This document shows positions 25,165 to 33,269 of a stretch of 64,000 bases of DNA, in pieces (the first letter of the stretch is position 1; each line of letters begins with the position of its first letter). Origin of the DNA: Actinoplanes flavus (GTDB taxonomy: Bacteria > Actinomycetota > Actinomycetes > Mycobacteriales > Micromonosporaceae). The position numbers and the translations under genes are program-made. Below the pieces are notes generated by a model that had not been told where the DNA came from, did no database searches, and worked only from the letters and a program-made list of their open reading frames with translations. The DNA lies in the NCBI RefSeq assembly GCF_017592555.1, contig NZ_JAGFNS010000003.1:65646-129645 (forward strand), read 5' to 3'.

Positions 25165-26493
25165 GCGGCCGAAGAGCAGGGCCAGGAGTCCACCGAGGAC
25201 GAGGGCCGCGCCGCCGAAGCCGTACGCCGTCACGTCGGTGCCGGTGAGGGCGAGCTGACCGTCACGCGGACCCCCGGACGGCGAGACCGAAGCCGAAGGC
25301 GAGGCGGCGGGCGACGGTGATGCCGGAATCCGGCCGACCGGCTTCACCGCCGCGGGCGTCGGAGAGGTGCGGCCGCGCGGGCGCTCGCCGTGGGGCTTGT
25401 CGTCACGCACCGCGACCGGCGCGCAGGCCGCCGCGGACAGATTGCCGAGCGCCACGTCCAGCACGTGCACCTGACCGAGGGTCACCTCGACCCGGACGGT
25501 GGCCGCCTCGGCGCGTACCTGTCGCCCATTGACCTGCTGCTTCAGATCGCCGAGGGAGACCCGGACCTGGAGTGCCGCCGGGCTGCGCTCCTCGATCCCG
25601 CCGAGCAGGTCGAGCGAGATCCCCTTGCCGGCGTCCTTGAGCACGTGCGCCGCTTCGCCGGCCGCGGTCACCGAGAGCACCGCCGGCCGGTAGGTGACCT
25701 TGGAGTGGACCCGGTCGACGGCCGCGATCACCTCGAGCCGGGGCTGGTTGATCACCTTGATCGAGATCTCCTGCGGGGTGCCGGCGAAGAGGCTCAGGTC
25801 GCTGAGCGCGGCGCCGGCCGCGGAGCGTACGCCGATCCGGCCCCGCGCCACCGGTACGAGATCCGTGGCGGTCTGGGTGGATCCGCTCGGCCCGACCCGC
25901 AGCAGCCCGGTCCGGCGCCGGTCGGCGTGGATGGCCGGGACCGGCCCGGTGCCGTCCAGCAGGGAGAGCCCGCCGAGCATGACGGCCGACCTGGTCAGCG
26001 GCCCGGTCCGGCCGCACCGGTACCCCGGCTCCCAGGTCGCCTGGGCGGTGGCCTTGCCGGCTTTCACGGTGGCCAGCCCGGCCGCCTGGAACTGGGCCAG
26101 CTCGGCGGTGACCGGACCGTTCGACCTCGACGGGGCCATGTGCTGCGCCCCGGTGCCGCCGCCCGGGATGCCCAGCAGCTTGGCGTCGGCGTGCCGGGCT
26201 CCGGCGACCGCCTTGAACGGCCGGCCGGCGCTGTTCACGGTGCCGTCGGCCACGGCGAGCCGGACGTCGGCGAGGGCGGGCAGGCCGCGCACCAGCGGGC
26301 CCGGGTCGAGCACCGTGATCTTGGCGAGGCCGGCCTCGGCCCGGGCGGTGAAGTCACCGTAATGGCAGCCCTCGGGGGTGGGGGTCGCCGGAGTCGCGGC
26401 CGCCGGGGTGACGGGAAGGGCGAGCGCGGCCGCCACTCCGGCCGCGGCCGCGGTGAGGTGGGCGGGACGGGACGAGGAACGGGCGATCGGCAT
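25147..26493 (-). CDS. Cell-wall-anchored secreted protein with LAxTG sortase signal
   Basis: This is 448 residues. A signal peptide (about 1-33) precedes a long beta-rich region with a cysteine pair (EGCHYGDF, and AAACAPV near 365). A Pro/Ala/Ser-rich stretch (about 375-415) spans the wall, then LALTG (near 415), a hydrophobic helix and RRGRRN. LAxTG is the signal of class E sortases in actinobacteria. The repeated ITVLDPG, VRLAVADGTV and VEVTLGQV strands resemble choice-of-anchor surface proteins, and the function is unknown. ATG 26493 has AAGGGA upstream. The stop lies inside the 24-bp repeat array. Confidence 0.78.
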   Translation of the reverse strand: MPIARSSSRPAHLTAAAAGVAAALALPVTPAAATPATPTPEGCHYGDFTARAEAGLAKITVLDPGPLVRGLPALADVRLAVADGTVNSAGRPFKAVAGARHADAKLLGIPGGGTGAQHMAPSRSNGPVTAELAQFQAAGLATVKAGKATAQATWEPGYRCGRTGPLTRSAVMLGGLSLLDGTGPVPAIHADRRRTGLLRVGPSGSTQTATDLVPVARGRIGVRSAAGAALSDLSLFAGTPQEISIKVINQPRLEVIAAVDRVHSKVTYRPAVLSVTAAGEAAHVLKDAGKGISLDLLGGIEERSPAALQVRVSLGDLKQQVNGRQVRAEAATVRVEVTLGQVHVLDVALGNLSAAACAPVAVRDDKPHGERPRGRTSPTPAAVKPVGRIPASPSPAASPSASVSPSGGPRDGQLALTGTDVTAYGFGGAALVLGGLLALLFGRRGRRN

Positions 26494-26611
26494 GAGATCC
26501 CTTCCGACTGGGGGAGTTGTCGGATCTCTCATCGCCTGTAACGGTTTGCGGGCTACGGGGCTTTCGAGCAGAAAGCACCATCCGCACGTAGCACCTTGTC
26601 CGAAATTTCCG

Positions 26612-26637
26612 GATACATGGTTGTTAACCCGTGTATC
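26612..26637 (-). terminator. Stem-loop directly after ctaD stop codon
   Basis: Arms GATACATGG (26612-26620) and CCGTGTATC (26629-26637) pair over nine positions with one G-U. The hairpin abuts the ctaD stop at 26638. There is no U-tract. Confidence 0.5.
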
Positions 26638-28386
26638 TCAACGATCGGTACGGTCCTCCGGATAGGTCGCTCCTCCGGTGGATTCCTCGGTGAACGGGCG
26701 CGCACCACCCTCGGGCGGCCCGGCGGCGGACTGCCCACCGGCCGCCAGCTCGGGAAACTTGTGATCGAACGCGGGCCGCTCGGACCGGATCCGCGGCATC
26801 CGGTCGAAGTTGCGCAGCGGCGGCGGGCTCGACGTCGCCCACTCGAGCGAGTTCCCGTGCCCCCACGGATCGTCGGCGGTCACCACCCGGCCCGCCCGGT
26901 ACGACCGCCACACGTTGTAGAGGAACGGCAGCGTGGCGGCCCCCAGCACGAACGAGCCCACCGTCGAGATCATGTTCAGCGTGGTGAAGCCGTCGCCTGG
27001 CAGGTAGTCCGAATACCGCCGGGGCATGCCCTCGTTGCCGACCCAGTGCTGCACCAGGAAGGTCAGGTGGAAGCCGACGAAGGTGAGCCAGAAGTGCACC
27101 TTCCCCAGCTTCTCGTCGAGCATCCGGCCGAACATCTTCGGGAACCAGAAATAGATGCCGGAGAAGACCGCGAACACGATCGTCCCGAACAGCACGTAGT
27201 GGAAGTGCGCCACCACGAAATAGCTGTCGGTCACGTGGAAGTCGACCGGCGGCGACGCCAGCAGCACCCCGGTCAGGCCGCCGAGCAGGAACGTCACCAT
27301 GAACCCCACGGCGAACAGCATCGGCGCCTCGAAGGTGAGCTGCCCGCGCCACATCGTCCCGATCCAGACGAAGAACTTCATGCCGGTCGGGATCGCGATC
27401 AGATAGCTGAGCAGGCTGAAGAACGGCAGCAGCACCTGACCGGTGGCGAACATGTGGTGCGCCCACACGCTCATCGACAGCATGGTGATCAGGATCGTGG
27501 CGGCGACCAGCGTCTTGTACCCGAACACCGGCTTGCGGCTGAAGACCGGCACCACCTCGGTGATGATCCCGAAGAACGGCAGCGCGATGATGTAGACCTC
27601 GGGATGGCCGAAGAACCAGAACAGGTGCTGCCAGAGCAACGGCCCGCCGGTCTCCACGTTGAAGACCTGCGCGCCCAGCACCCGATCGGCGGCGAGCGCG
27701 AAGAGGGCCGCCGCCAGGAACGGGAAGACCAACACCACCAGTACGCTCGTGAGCAGGATGTTCCACGTCATGATCGGCATTCGGAACATGGTCATCCCCG
27801 GCGCCCGCAGGCACAGGACCGTGGTGATCATGTTGACCGCGCCGAGGATCGTCCCGACACCGGAGATCGCCAGCCCGACCACCCACATGTTCCCGCCCAC
27901 GCCCGGCGAGTGCGCCGCCGTGCTCAGCGGGGTGTAGGCGGTCCACCCGAAGTCCGCGGCCCCGCCCGGCACCAGGAACCCGGCGAACGCGATCATCCCG
28001 CCGAAGAAGTACAGCCAGTACGCGAACGAGTTGAGCCGTGGGAACGCCACATCCGGCGCCCCGATCTGGATCGGCACCACGAAGTTGGCGAACGCGAACA
28101 CGATCGGCGTCGCGAAGAACAGCAGCATGATCGTGCCGTGCATGGTGAACAGCTGGTTGTACTGCTCCGGCGACAGGATCTGCATGCCCGGCCGGCCCAG
28201 TTCGGCACGCATCAGCAACGCCATCAGCCCGCCCAGCACGAACCACACCAGGGCGGTCGCCATGTACATGATGCCGATCTGCTTGGCATCGGTGGTGCGG
28301 ATCGTCCGCGCCAGCCAGGAGCCCCTGACCTCACGTCGCACCGGCCACGGCCGCGCCTGCACGGTACGAGGGGAAACTGCGGTCAT
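26638..28386 (-). CDS. ctaD: Cytochrome c oxidase subunit I (aa3 type)
   Basis: This is a 582-residue haem-copper oxidase subunit I with twelve helices. Haem and copper ligands are visible: TMHGTIMLL (low-spin haem His), [15 protein letters not shown] (CuB His with the Tyr cross-link), WAHHMFATG (two CuB His) and [11 protein letters not shown] (haem a3 and a His). K-channel and D-channel context looks normal. The C-terminus has an actinobacterial hydrophilic tail of about 50 residues. It is the catalytic subunit of the terminal oxidase of the bcc-aa3 chain. No other cta or qcr gene is adjacent, so this is a stand-alone copy. ATG 28386 has GGAGGG upstream. Confidence 0.97.
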   Translation of the reverse strand: MTAVSPRTVQARPWPVRREVRGSWLARTIRTTDAKQIGIMYMATALVWFVLGGLMALLMRAELGRPGMQILSPEQYNQLFTMHGTIMLLFFATPIVFAFANFVVPIQIGAPDVAFPRLNSFAYWLYFFGGMIAFAGFLVPGGAADFGWTAYTPLSTAAHSPGVGGNMWVVGLAISGVGTILGAVNMITTVLCLRAPGMTMFRMPIMTWNILLTSVLVVLVFPFLAAALFALAADRVLGAQVFNVETGGPLLWQHLFWFFGHPEVYIIALPFFGIITEVVPVFSRKPVFGYKTLVAATILITMLSMSVWAHHMFATGQVLLPFFSLLSYLIAIPTGMKFFVWIGTMWRGQLTFEAPMLFAVGFMVTFLLGGLTGVLLASPPVDFHVTDSYFVVAHFHYVLFGTIVFAVFSGIYFWFPKMFGRMLDEKLGKVHFWLTFVGFHLTFLVQHWVGNEGMPRRYSDYLPGDGFTTLNMISTVGSFVLGAATLPFLYNVWRSYRAGRVVTADDPWGHGNSLEWATSSPPPLRNFDRMPRIRSERPAFDHKFPELAAGGQSAAGPPEGGARPFTEESTGGATYPEDRTDR

Positions 28387-28881
28387 ATGGATGCCCTCCC
28401 TGGACCGTTCGTACTCCCCGGCGACCTGGTTGCCAACCCGCGCCACATCCATCAGTACGGATCAACCCCTGGGCCGTGCACCATCCGCACAACCCGGCGG
28501 TCGCCATCGCCCATGCGGCGTACCCATCGATCCCTATTCCACACCCTTCCACCGCCCCCAGAAGCCGTTTCCCCGCCACGAGGCACCCCTCCCGCAAAGC
28601 CGGTCACCCCAACGCACCACCCGCCCTTCACCACCTGCCCGGCCCTCACCCGCACCCGCCCGCCAATCCCGCCGGCCGTGAGCGCTGTTCCGACGCCCTC
28701 CGAACCGCCCTCACAGCCGGCCGGAAAGATCCGGCTGGCAGTGGACCCCGTCGCGGCGCCATCCAGCCGGCCGTGAGCGCTCTTTCAGCGGCCTTCGGAC
28801 AGTCCTCGCGGCCGGCCGGCGTGTTGAGGGTGGATGTCACTCTGGCGGCAAGGATGTGGATGCACGGTTTCGGGGGCCGTC
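28387..28881. other. 495-bp spacer between divergent ctaD and TraB-like genes
   Basis: No convincing gene is seen. The left 200 bp should hold the ctaD promoter. The right part holds a pair of 51-bp palindromes (28671-28816). Confidence 0.6.
28671..28816. repeat. Two direct copies of a 51-bp palindromic element
   Basis: Copy 1 has arms 28671-28682 (GCCGGCCGTGAG) and 28710-28721. Copy 2 has the same left arm at 28766-28777 and its right arm at 28805-28816. Each pairs 11 of 12 positions around a 27-base loop, and the copies are 95 bp apart. It looks like a REP-type element or tandem hairpins in the 5' region. Confidence 0.75.
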
Positions 28882-29589
28882 ATGCAAATCATCGAGATCA
28901 GCGACTTCGCGGTGCGGTCCGCGGTGGTCCGGCTGCGCCGGAACGGTACGCCGATGTGTTTCGTCGTCTACCCGATGATCCACATGGCGGAGCCCGCGTT
29001 CTTCACGGCCGTGTCCCGCCGACTGCGTACCGCGGACGTGATCGTCACCGAGGGCGTCGGCGGCGACAGCGGCTTCTCGCTGCTGGGCCGGGCGCTGACG
29101 CTCAGTTACTCGGTGCTCCGGTTCAACCGGCGGGCCGGCCTGGTGCAGCAGAGGATCGACTACGAATCGTCGAACGCCGACATCGTGAACCCGGACGCGA
29201 CGGCGACCGAATTCGGTACCGCCTGGCGACGGGCTCCACTCCACCAGCGGATGCTCATCTGGCTACTGCTGCCGGCGGTCATGGCGGTGCGGTTGTTCGG
29301 CGGCACCCGAACCATCTGGTCACGGGCCCTGGAAGTGAACGACCTGCCCACCACGTCCGAGGAGCAGTGGGCCGAACGGTACCCACGCCTGCAGGACGCC
29401 TTTCTCGGCGACCGCGACGCGATGCTGCTGGAGGCGCTCTACCGGCTGCACGAGGAACGCCACACCGAACAGATCGAGGTGGCCGTCGTCTACGGTGCCG
29501 GTCACGTCCCAGCCATCGTCCACGGCCTGATCAAATACGGTTACCGCCCCCGCTCGGCGGACTGGCTCACCGTGAAGTCCCTCTCCTGA
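28882..29589 (+). CDS. TraB/GumN-like protein, function unknown
   Basis: This is 235 residues. The N-terminal part, CFVVYPMIHMAEPAFFTAV then TADVIVTEGVGG, follows the TraB/GumN pattern of a His-containing strand and a Glu after a helix. The C-terminal AVVYGAGHVPAIVHGL matches the second half of that fold (G-x-GH). A hydrophobic stretch (about 125-145, LIWLLLPAVMAVRLFGG) could be a membrane helix. TraB-like proteins are proposed metalloproteases or wall-linked factors, with no activity shown here. ATG 28882 follows a purine-rich GGGGG. The upstream frame to 28834 lacks support. Confidence 0.6.
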   Translation: MQIIEISDFAVRSAVVRLRRNGTPMCFVVYPMIHMAEPAFFTAVSRRLRTADVIVTEGVGGDSGFSLLGRALTLSYSVLRFNRRAGLVQQRIDYESSNADIVNPDATATEFGTAWRRAPLHQRMLIWLLLPAVMAVRLFGGTRTIWSRALEVNDLPTTSEEQWAERYPRLQDAFLGDRDAMLLEALYRLHEERHTEQIEVAVVYGAGHVPAIVHGLIKYGYRPRSADWLTVKSLS

Positions 29590-30170
29590 CACACCCGGCT
29601 CGTGAACACCCAACCACCGCGTCCAGAGCACGCGGCACAGACGCCCATCCATCACGTCCACAGCACACGGCACAGACGCCCAAGATCCACGCGCCGGACC
29701 ACAGCCGAAGGTGCCCCAGCCCCAACTCCCCCAGACCTTGGACGATCGACCACCGCACCCGGCGGCAAAACGCCCAAGATCCCCAAACCAAGCGGCAGAC
29801 GGAAGGCACCTCACTCCGACACCCCACGGATCTTGGACGATCGACCACCGCAGTCGGTGGCAAAACGTCCAAGATCCGCCGACCAGACACAGCCGGGAAC
29901 CGCCCCCAGCCCCACATCCCCCAGACCTTGGACGATCGACCACCACACTCGGCGGCAAAACGCCCAAGATCCCCGAACCAAGCGGCAGACGGAAGGCACC
30001 TCACTCCGACACCCCACGGATCTTGGACGACCGACCACCGCGCTCGGTGGGAAAACGTCCAAGATCCGCGAACCGGGGGTCAAAGGGGCGGCGATGAGCC
30101 ACACCTACGCTTCCCCGTGCCGTGAACGATCAGTTGCTCGCCGAATCGCGAAACCTCCACGGGCTGCGGC
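29590..30170. other. 581-bp gene-free spacer made of duplicated palindromic DNA
   Basis: No gene is supported. Open frames across it are artefacts of the repeat. It consists mainly of two ~190-bp direct copies, each with two hairpins. The terminators of the convergent TraB-like and dinB genes must also lie here. Confidence 0.7.
29737..30068. repeat. Two ~190-bp direct repeats carrying four palindromes
   Basis: Hairpins lie at 29737-29778, 29827-29878, 29927-29968 and 30017-30068. Equivalent hairpins are exactly 190 bp apart. The second and fourth have 13-bp perfect outer arms (CGGATCTTGGACG) and an inner CCACCG/CGGTGG stem. The first and third are shorter, with one mismatch. Copies are nearly identical, implying recent duplication or conversion. 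Confidence 0.9.
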
Positions 30171-32540
30171 TCAAGGGGTGGTCGGCGGCAGGGTCCAGTC
30201 GGGTGGGTCGGCGGGATGCAGATGCGGATCGTCGACGGCGAAGGTGCGGACGGGGCCCGGGGGCGTGTGCGGGCCTTCGAAACGGATGGTGACCCGGCCC
30301 AGGCCGCTCCCCCACACCCAGCCAGCCCCGTGATCGTCGTGCCGGACATCCTGACCAGGCCGCCAGACGGGTGCCGGGGCCACCACGTCGCCCTGGGTGC
30401 CGTGGTCGTCGGCGGCCGGGCCGACATCGGTAGGAGCATCGGCCACGCTGGAGAAGTGGGCGGGTGGCGACCCGGCGGAAGCGGGATTCGTCAAGGCCGC
30501 CGGAGCGCTGGGGGCGGATGCCATCGAATCAGCGAGGCCCACGGCGAAGGGATCAGGGGGCTCGCCGGGACGGGTTGCGGGCGGGACGGCAACCGACTCA
30601 CCGGACCGATCAGCGGGTGATACAGGTTGATCAACAGATTCGGCGACGGCTTCGGCGATAGACCCGAAATCACGTTGCGCAACGGCCCCGGCGGCAGCCC
30701 CTTGGACCGGAGAACCGGCAGCAGACCCATCGCCGGACCGACCGGTGAACCCGGCTGCAAGAGGAACAGGGGAACCAGCAGCAGACTCCTCGCCGAGCCG
30801 GCCGGTGAACCCGGCTGCGAGGGGACCAGAGGAATCGGCATCAGCCTGAGCAGCGAAGCCGGCAGCGGGCTCAGCACCGGAACCAACAGCAGGTTGAGCA
30901 GCCGAGCTGGCTGAGAGCTGAGCCGCGGAACCGGCGGAAGGATGAACAGCGGTACCGAGCGGGAGATCCGCAACGGCACCGGCAGCCGAGCCCGCAGACG
31001 AATCAGCAACGAACCCAGCAGCAGAACCGGACAGGAGATCCGGAGATGAACCGGCAGCCGAGCGCGCAGACGAATCGGCAACGGATTCAGGGGCGGAACC
31101 GACGGCGGGATAAGCAGCGGAGCCGGGTGGGCTGTGGGCCACCGATACGGCGGGTGGCGGTGCCGTTGGGGCAGCTGGTGCTGGTGCCGGCGCCCGCGCC
31201 CGCGCCGGCGCGGGCGCGGGCGCGGGTGCTTGTGCTGGCGCGGGCGCGGGCGCGGGTGCCTGTAATGGCGCGGGTGCCTGTGCTGGCGCGGGTGCCGGTG
31301 CCGGCGCGGGCGCTGGAGGGGATGCCGGTGCGGGCGCGGGCGCCGGCGCAGGAGGGGATGCCGGTGCGGGCGCGGGCGCGGGCGCCGGAGGGGATGCCGG
31401 TGCCGGCGCTGGTGCGGGCGCGGGTGCTGGTGCGGGCGGGTGAACGGGTGGGGTGGGTGGTAGGGCGGCCGCGGAGAAGAGGTCGTCCTGGGCGAAGTCG
31501 GCCAGGGTGGAGACGCCTACGCCCAGGAGGCGGACGCCGCCGGAGGTGTTGACCTCGGCGAGGAGGCGGCGGGCCAGCTGGGCCAGTAGGCGGCCGTCGT
31601 CGGTGGGCTGATCTCGGGTGAAGGCGCGGGTCACCGTGGTGAAATCCGGGGAGCGGACCTTGATGTTGACGGTCCGGCCGGTCAGGCCGCTGCTGCGGAG
31701 GCGGCCGGCGACGCGGGCGGAGAGCAGGTCCAGTTCGCGGTTGAGCTGGGCCGGATCGGTGAGGTCGACGTCGAAGGTTTCCTCGGCGGAGATCGACTTG
31801 GCCTCGCGCTCGCTGATCACCGGGCGGCTGTCGTCGCCCCGGGCCAGGCGGTAGAGGCCCGTCCCGTGGGCGGTGCCGAACCAGTCGACCAGGTCGTCCA
31901 GCGCGACGGTGGCCAGGTCGCCGATCGTGCGGACGCCGGAGCGGTGCAGGCGCTGCTCGGTGGCCGGGCCGACGCCGCCGAGGCGGTTGACCGGCAGTGG
32001 GTGCAGGAAGGCCAGCTCCTCGCCGGGGGCGACGACGGTCAGCCCGTCCGGCTTGTGCAGGTCGGAGCCGATCTTGGCGAGGAGCTTGCTGGAGGCGGCG
32101 CCGATCGAACCGGTGACGCCGCCGGTGGCCTCGGCGATCTCCGCTTTCAGGCGGAGGGCGAGCGCGGTCACCCCGGACGGGCTGAGATCGTGATCGGCGG
32201 CGGCGAGGTCGACATAAGCCTCGTCGATGGAGACCTGCTCGACCAGCGGGGACACGGTCTGGAGCAGCCTCATGACGACCGTGCTGGTCTTCTTGTAGGC
32301 CGTGAATCGTGGCGACAGATACGCGGTGCCGGGTGGGCAGAGCCGCCGGGCCTGGGCCATCGGCATGGCCGAGCGGGCGCCGAAAACCCGGGCCTCATAC
32401 GACGCGGTTGCCACCACGCCACGCCCGGCCACGCCGCCGACGATCACCGGCCGCCCGCGCAGCGACACCTTGTCGCGCTGCTCGACCGCGGCGAACATCG
32501 CGTCGAGGTCGACGTGCAGGATGCTCGGCTCCGCCCTCAC
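30171..32540 (-). CDS. dinB: DNA polymerase IV (Y family) with a ~360-residue low-complexity linker
   Basis: This is 789 residues, about twice the usual DinB. Residues 1-350 are a complete Y-family core: HVDLDAMFAAVEQ (metal-binding Asp11), YEARVFGARSAMPM (steric and fingers region), SIDEAYVDL (Asp106, Glu107), helix-hairpin-helix GVGPATEQRL and a little-finger domain. Residues about 360-720 are low complexity: first (PA)n with Ser/Gln/Arg breaks, then Ala/Ser/Gly-rich units. A conserved actinobacterial DinB tail closes the protein (WRPGQDVRHDDHGAGWVWGSG, then TFAVDDPHL). The beta-clamp motif may be DLFSA near residue 354. It performs translesion synthesis. Confidence 0.92.
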   Translation of the reverse strand: MRAEPSILHVDLDAMFAAVEQRDKVSLRGRPVIVGGVAGRGVVATASYEARVFGARSAMPMAQARRLCPPGTAYLSPRFTAYKKTSTVVMRLLQTVSPLVEQVSIDEAYVDLAAADHDLSPSGVTALALRLKAEIAEATGGVTGSIGAASSKLLAKIGSDLHKPDGLTVVAPGEELAFLHPLPVNRLGGVGPATEQRLHRSGVRTIGDLATVALDDLVDWFGTAHGTGLYRLARGDDSRPVISEREAKSISAEETFDVDLTDPAQLNRELDLLSARVAGRLRSSGLTGRTVNIKVRSPDFTTVTRAFTRDQPTDDGRLLAQLARRLLAEVNTSGGVRLLGVGVSTLADFAQDDLFSAAALPPTPPVHPPAPAPAPAPAPAPASPPAPAPAPAPASPPAPAPAPAPASPPAPAPAPAPAPAQAPAPLQAPAPAPAPAQAPAPAPAPARARAPAPAPAAPTAPPPAVSVAHSPPGSAAYPAVGSAPESVADSSARSAAGSSPDLLSGSAAGFVADSSAGSAAGAVADLPLGTAVHPSAGSAAQLSASSAAQPAVGSGAEPAAGFAAQADADSSGPLAAGFTGRLGEESAAGSPVPLAAGFTGRSGDGSAAGSPVQGAAAGAVAQRDFGSIAEAVAESVDQPVSPADRSGESVAVPPATRPGEPPDPFAVGLADSMASAPSAPAALTNPASAGSPPAHFSSVADAPTDVGPAADDHGTQGDVVAPAPVWRPGQDVRHDDHGAGWVWGSGLGRVTIRFEGPHTPPGPVRTFAVDDPHLHPADPPDWTLPPTTP
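30380..31460 (-). repeat. Low-complexity repeat region inside dinB
   Basis: The minus strand encodes Pro-Ala dipeptide runs (about 31140-31460) and then imperfect Ala/Ser/Gly units, including a near-duplicate around PLAAGFTGRLGEESAAGSP. No stop occurs over more than 1 kb. The boundaries are approximate. Confidence 0.8.
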
Positions 32541-33269
32541 GATCGCAGACTATGCGCCGGGTACGACATTCCCGCCGAGTCCCGGCGAAAGAGAGCCCGT
32601 CCCGGAAAGCGCCCGGCGCGGAGAGAACTCAACCGCGATGAAGGAACCCGGCCTTGAGGAGCCCCCGGCCCGGGGCCGTCCGCATCAGGTGGTCGTGCAC
32701 TGTGGTGGATCTTGCCCGGCTGACCATGGGCACTGTCTCGGAGGCGCTCGAAACTGCACCCATGACCGGCCGGAACCGGCGGCGGGGACGCCAAGGACAG
32801 CGGTGAGGGGCAACGGCGGTGAGGGGTGACGGCGGTCGGGAGCGACGACGGTGAGGGGCAACGGTGTGAGGGGCAACGGCGGTGAGGGGCAACGGCGGTG
32901 AGGGGCAACGGCGGTGGGGAGCGACGGCGGTGAGGGGCAACGGCGGTGAGAGGCGACGGCGGCGGAGGCAACCGGGGCGGCGAGAACGGTGACGGGGTGA
33001 GGGGTGGCGGCGGCTCGTCCGGGCATGGGGGTCTCCTGTCCGCCACCTCCGGGGAACGGTGGCGGAGAGTAGATGCCCCGCCATGGGAGCGATAACAAAA
33101 ACTCGCGGGACCGAGCTTTACAGGCTCCGAAAAGCTGTGCCACGATACGGCTCGATTGCAAGTGGACGGACATTGTCGCAGCTAGCGGGCACGCACCCGA
33201 GAAACCACAGGCACAGGCTTCGATATTTGCAGGTCTTCGGAGGGCCACCTCGACGAAGGAAGCGGGACG
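32541..33269. other. 729-bp spacer upstream of the sigma-factor fusion
   Basis: No gene is supported. It holds divergent promoters for dinB and the sigma fusion, a 16-bp tandem repeat array (32801-32975), and a small inverted repeat AGCTTT/AAAGCT at 33114-33136. The last 170 bp are clearly lower in GC than the rest, as expected of a promoter region. Confidence 0.6.
32801..32975. repeat. About eleven 16-bp tandem repeats
   Basis: The unit is CGGTGAGGGGCAACGG with variants (32801, 32817, 32833, 32849, then a 15-bp copy, 32880, 32896, 32912, 32928, 32944, 32960). The period is not a multiple of three. Open frames through it on the minus strand encode meaningless Pro/Leu/His repeats. Confidence 0.88.

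Noticed and set aside
23946..25193. Minus-strand frame encoding TEAPVAAA-like octapeptide repeats
   Set aside because: The repeat period of 24 keeps all frames open. The frame continues antisense to the OleD-like gene, and no ribosome-binding site is seen.
26596..28776. A 726-codon plus-strand open frame
   Set aside because: It mirrors ctaD, a certain gene. The His/Arg/Glu-rich translation is a shadow.
29590..30125. Plus-strand ORFs rich in DDRPP and KRPRS repeats
   Set aside because: They are translations of the duplicated palindromic block. No ribosome-binding site was found, and hairpin arms dominate the sequence.
32801..32975. Minus-strand Pro/Leu/His-repeat ORFs
   Set aside because: The frames arise from 16-bp repeats (48-bp supercycle), without start signals or homology.
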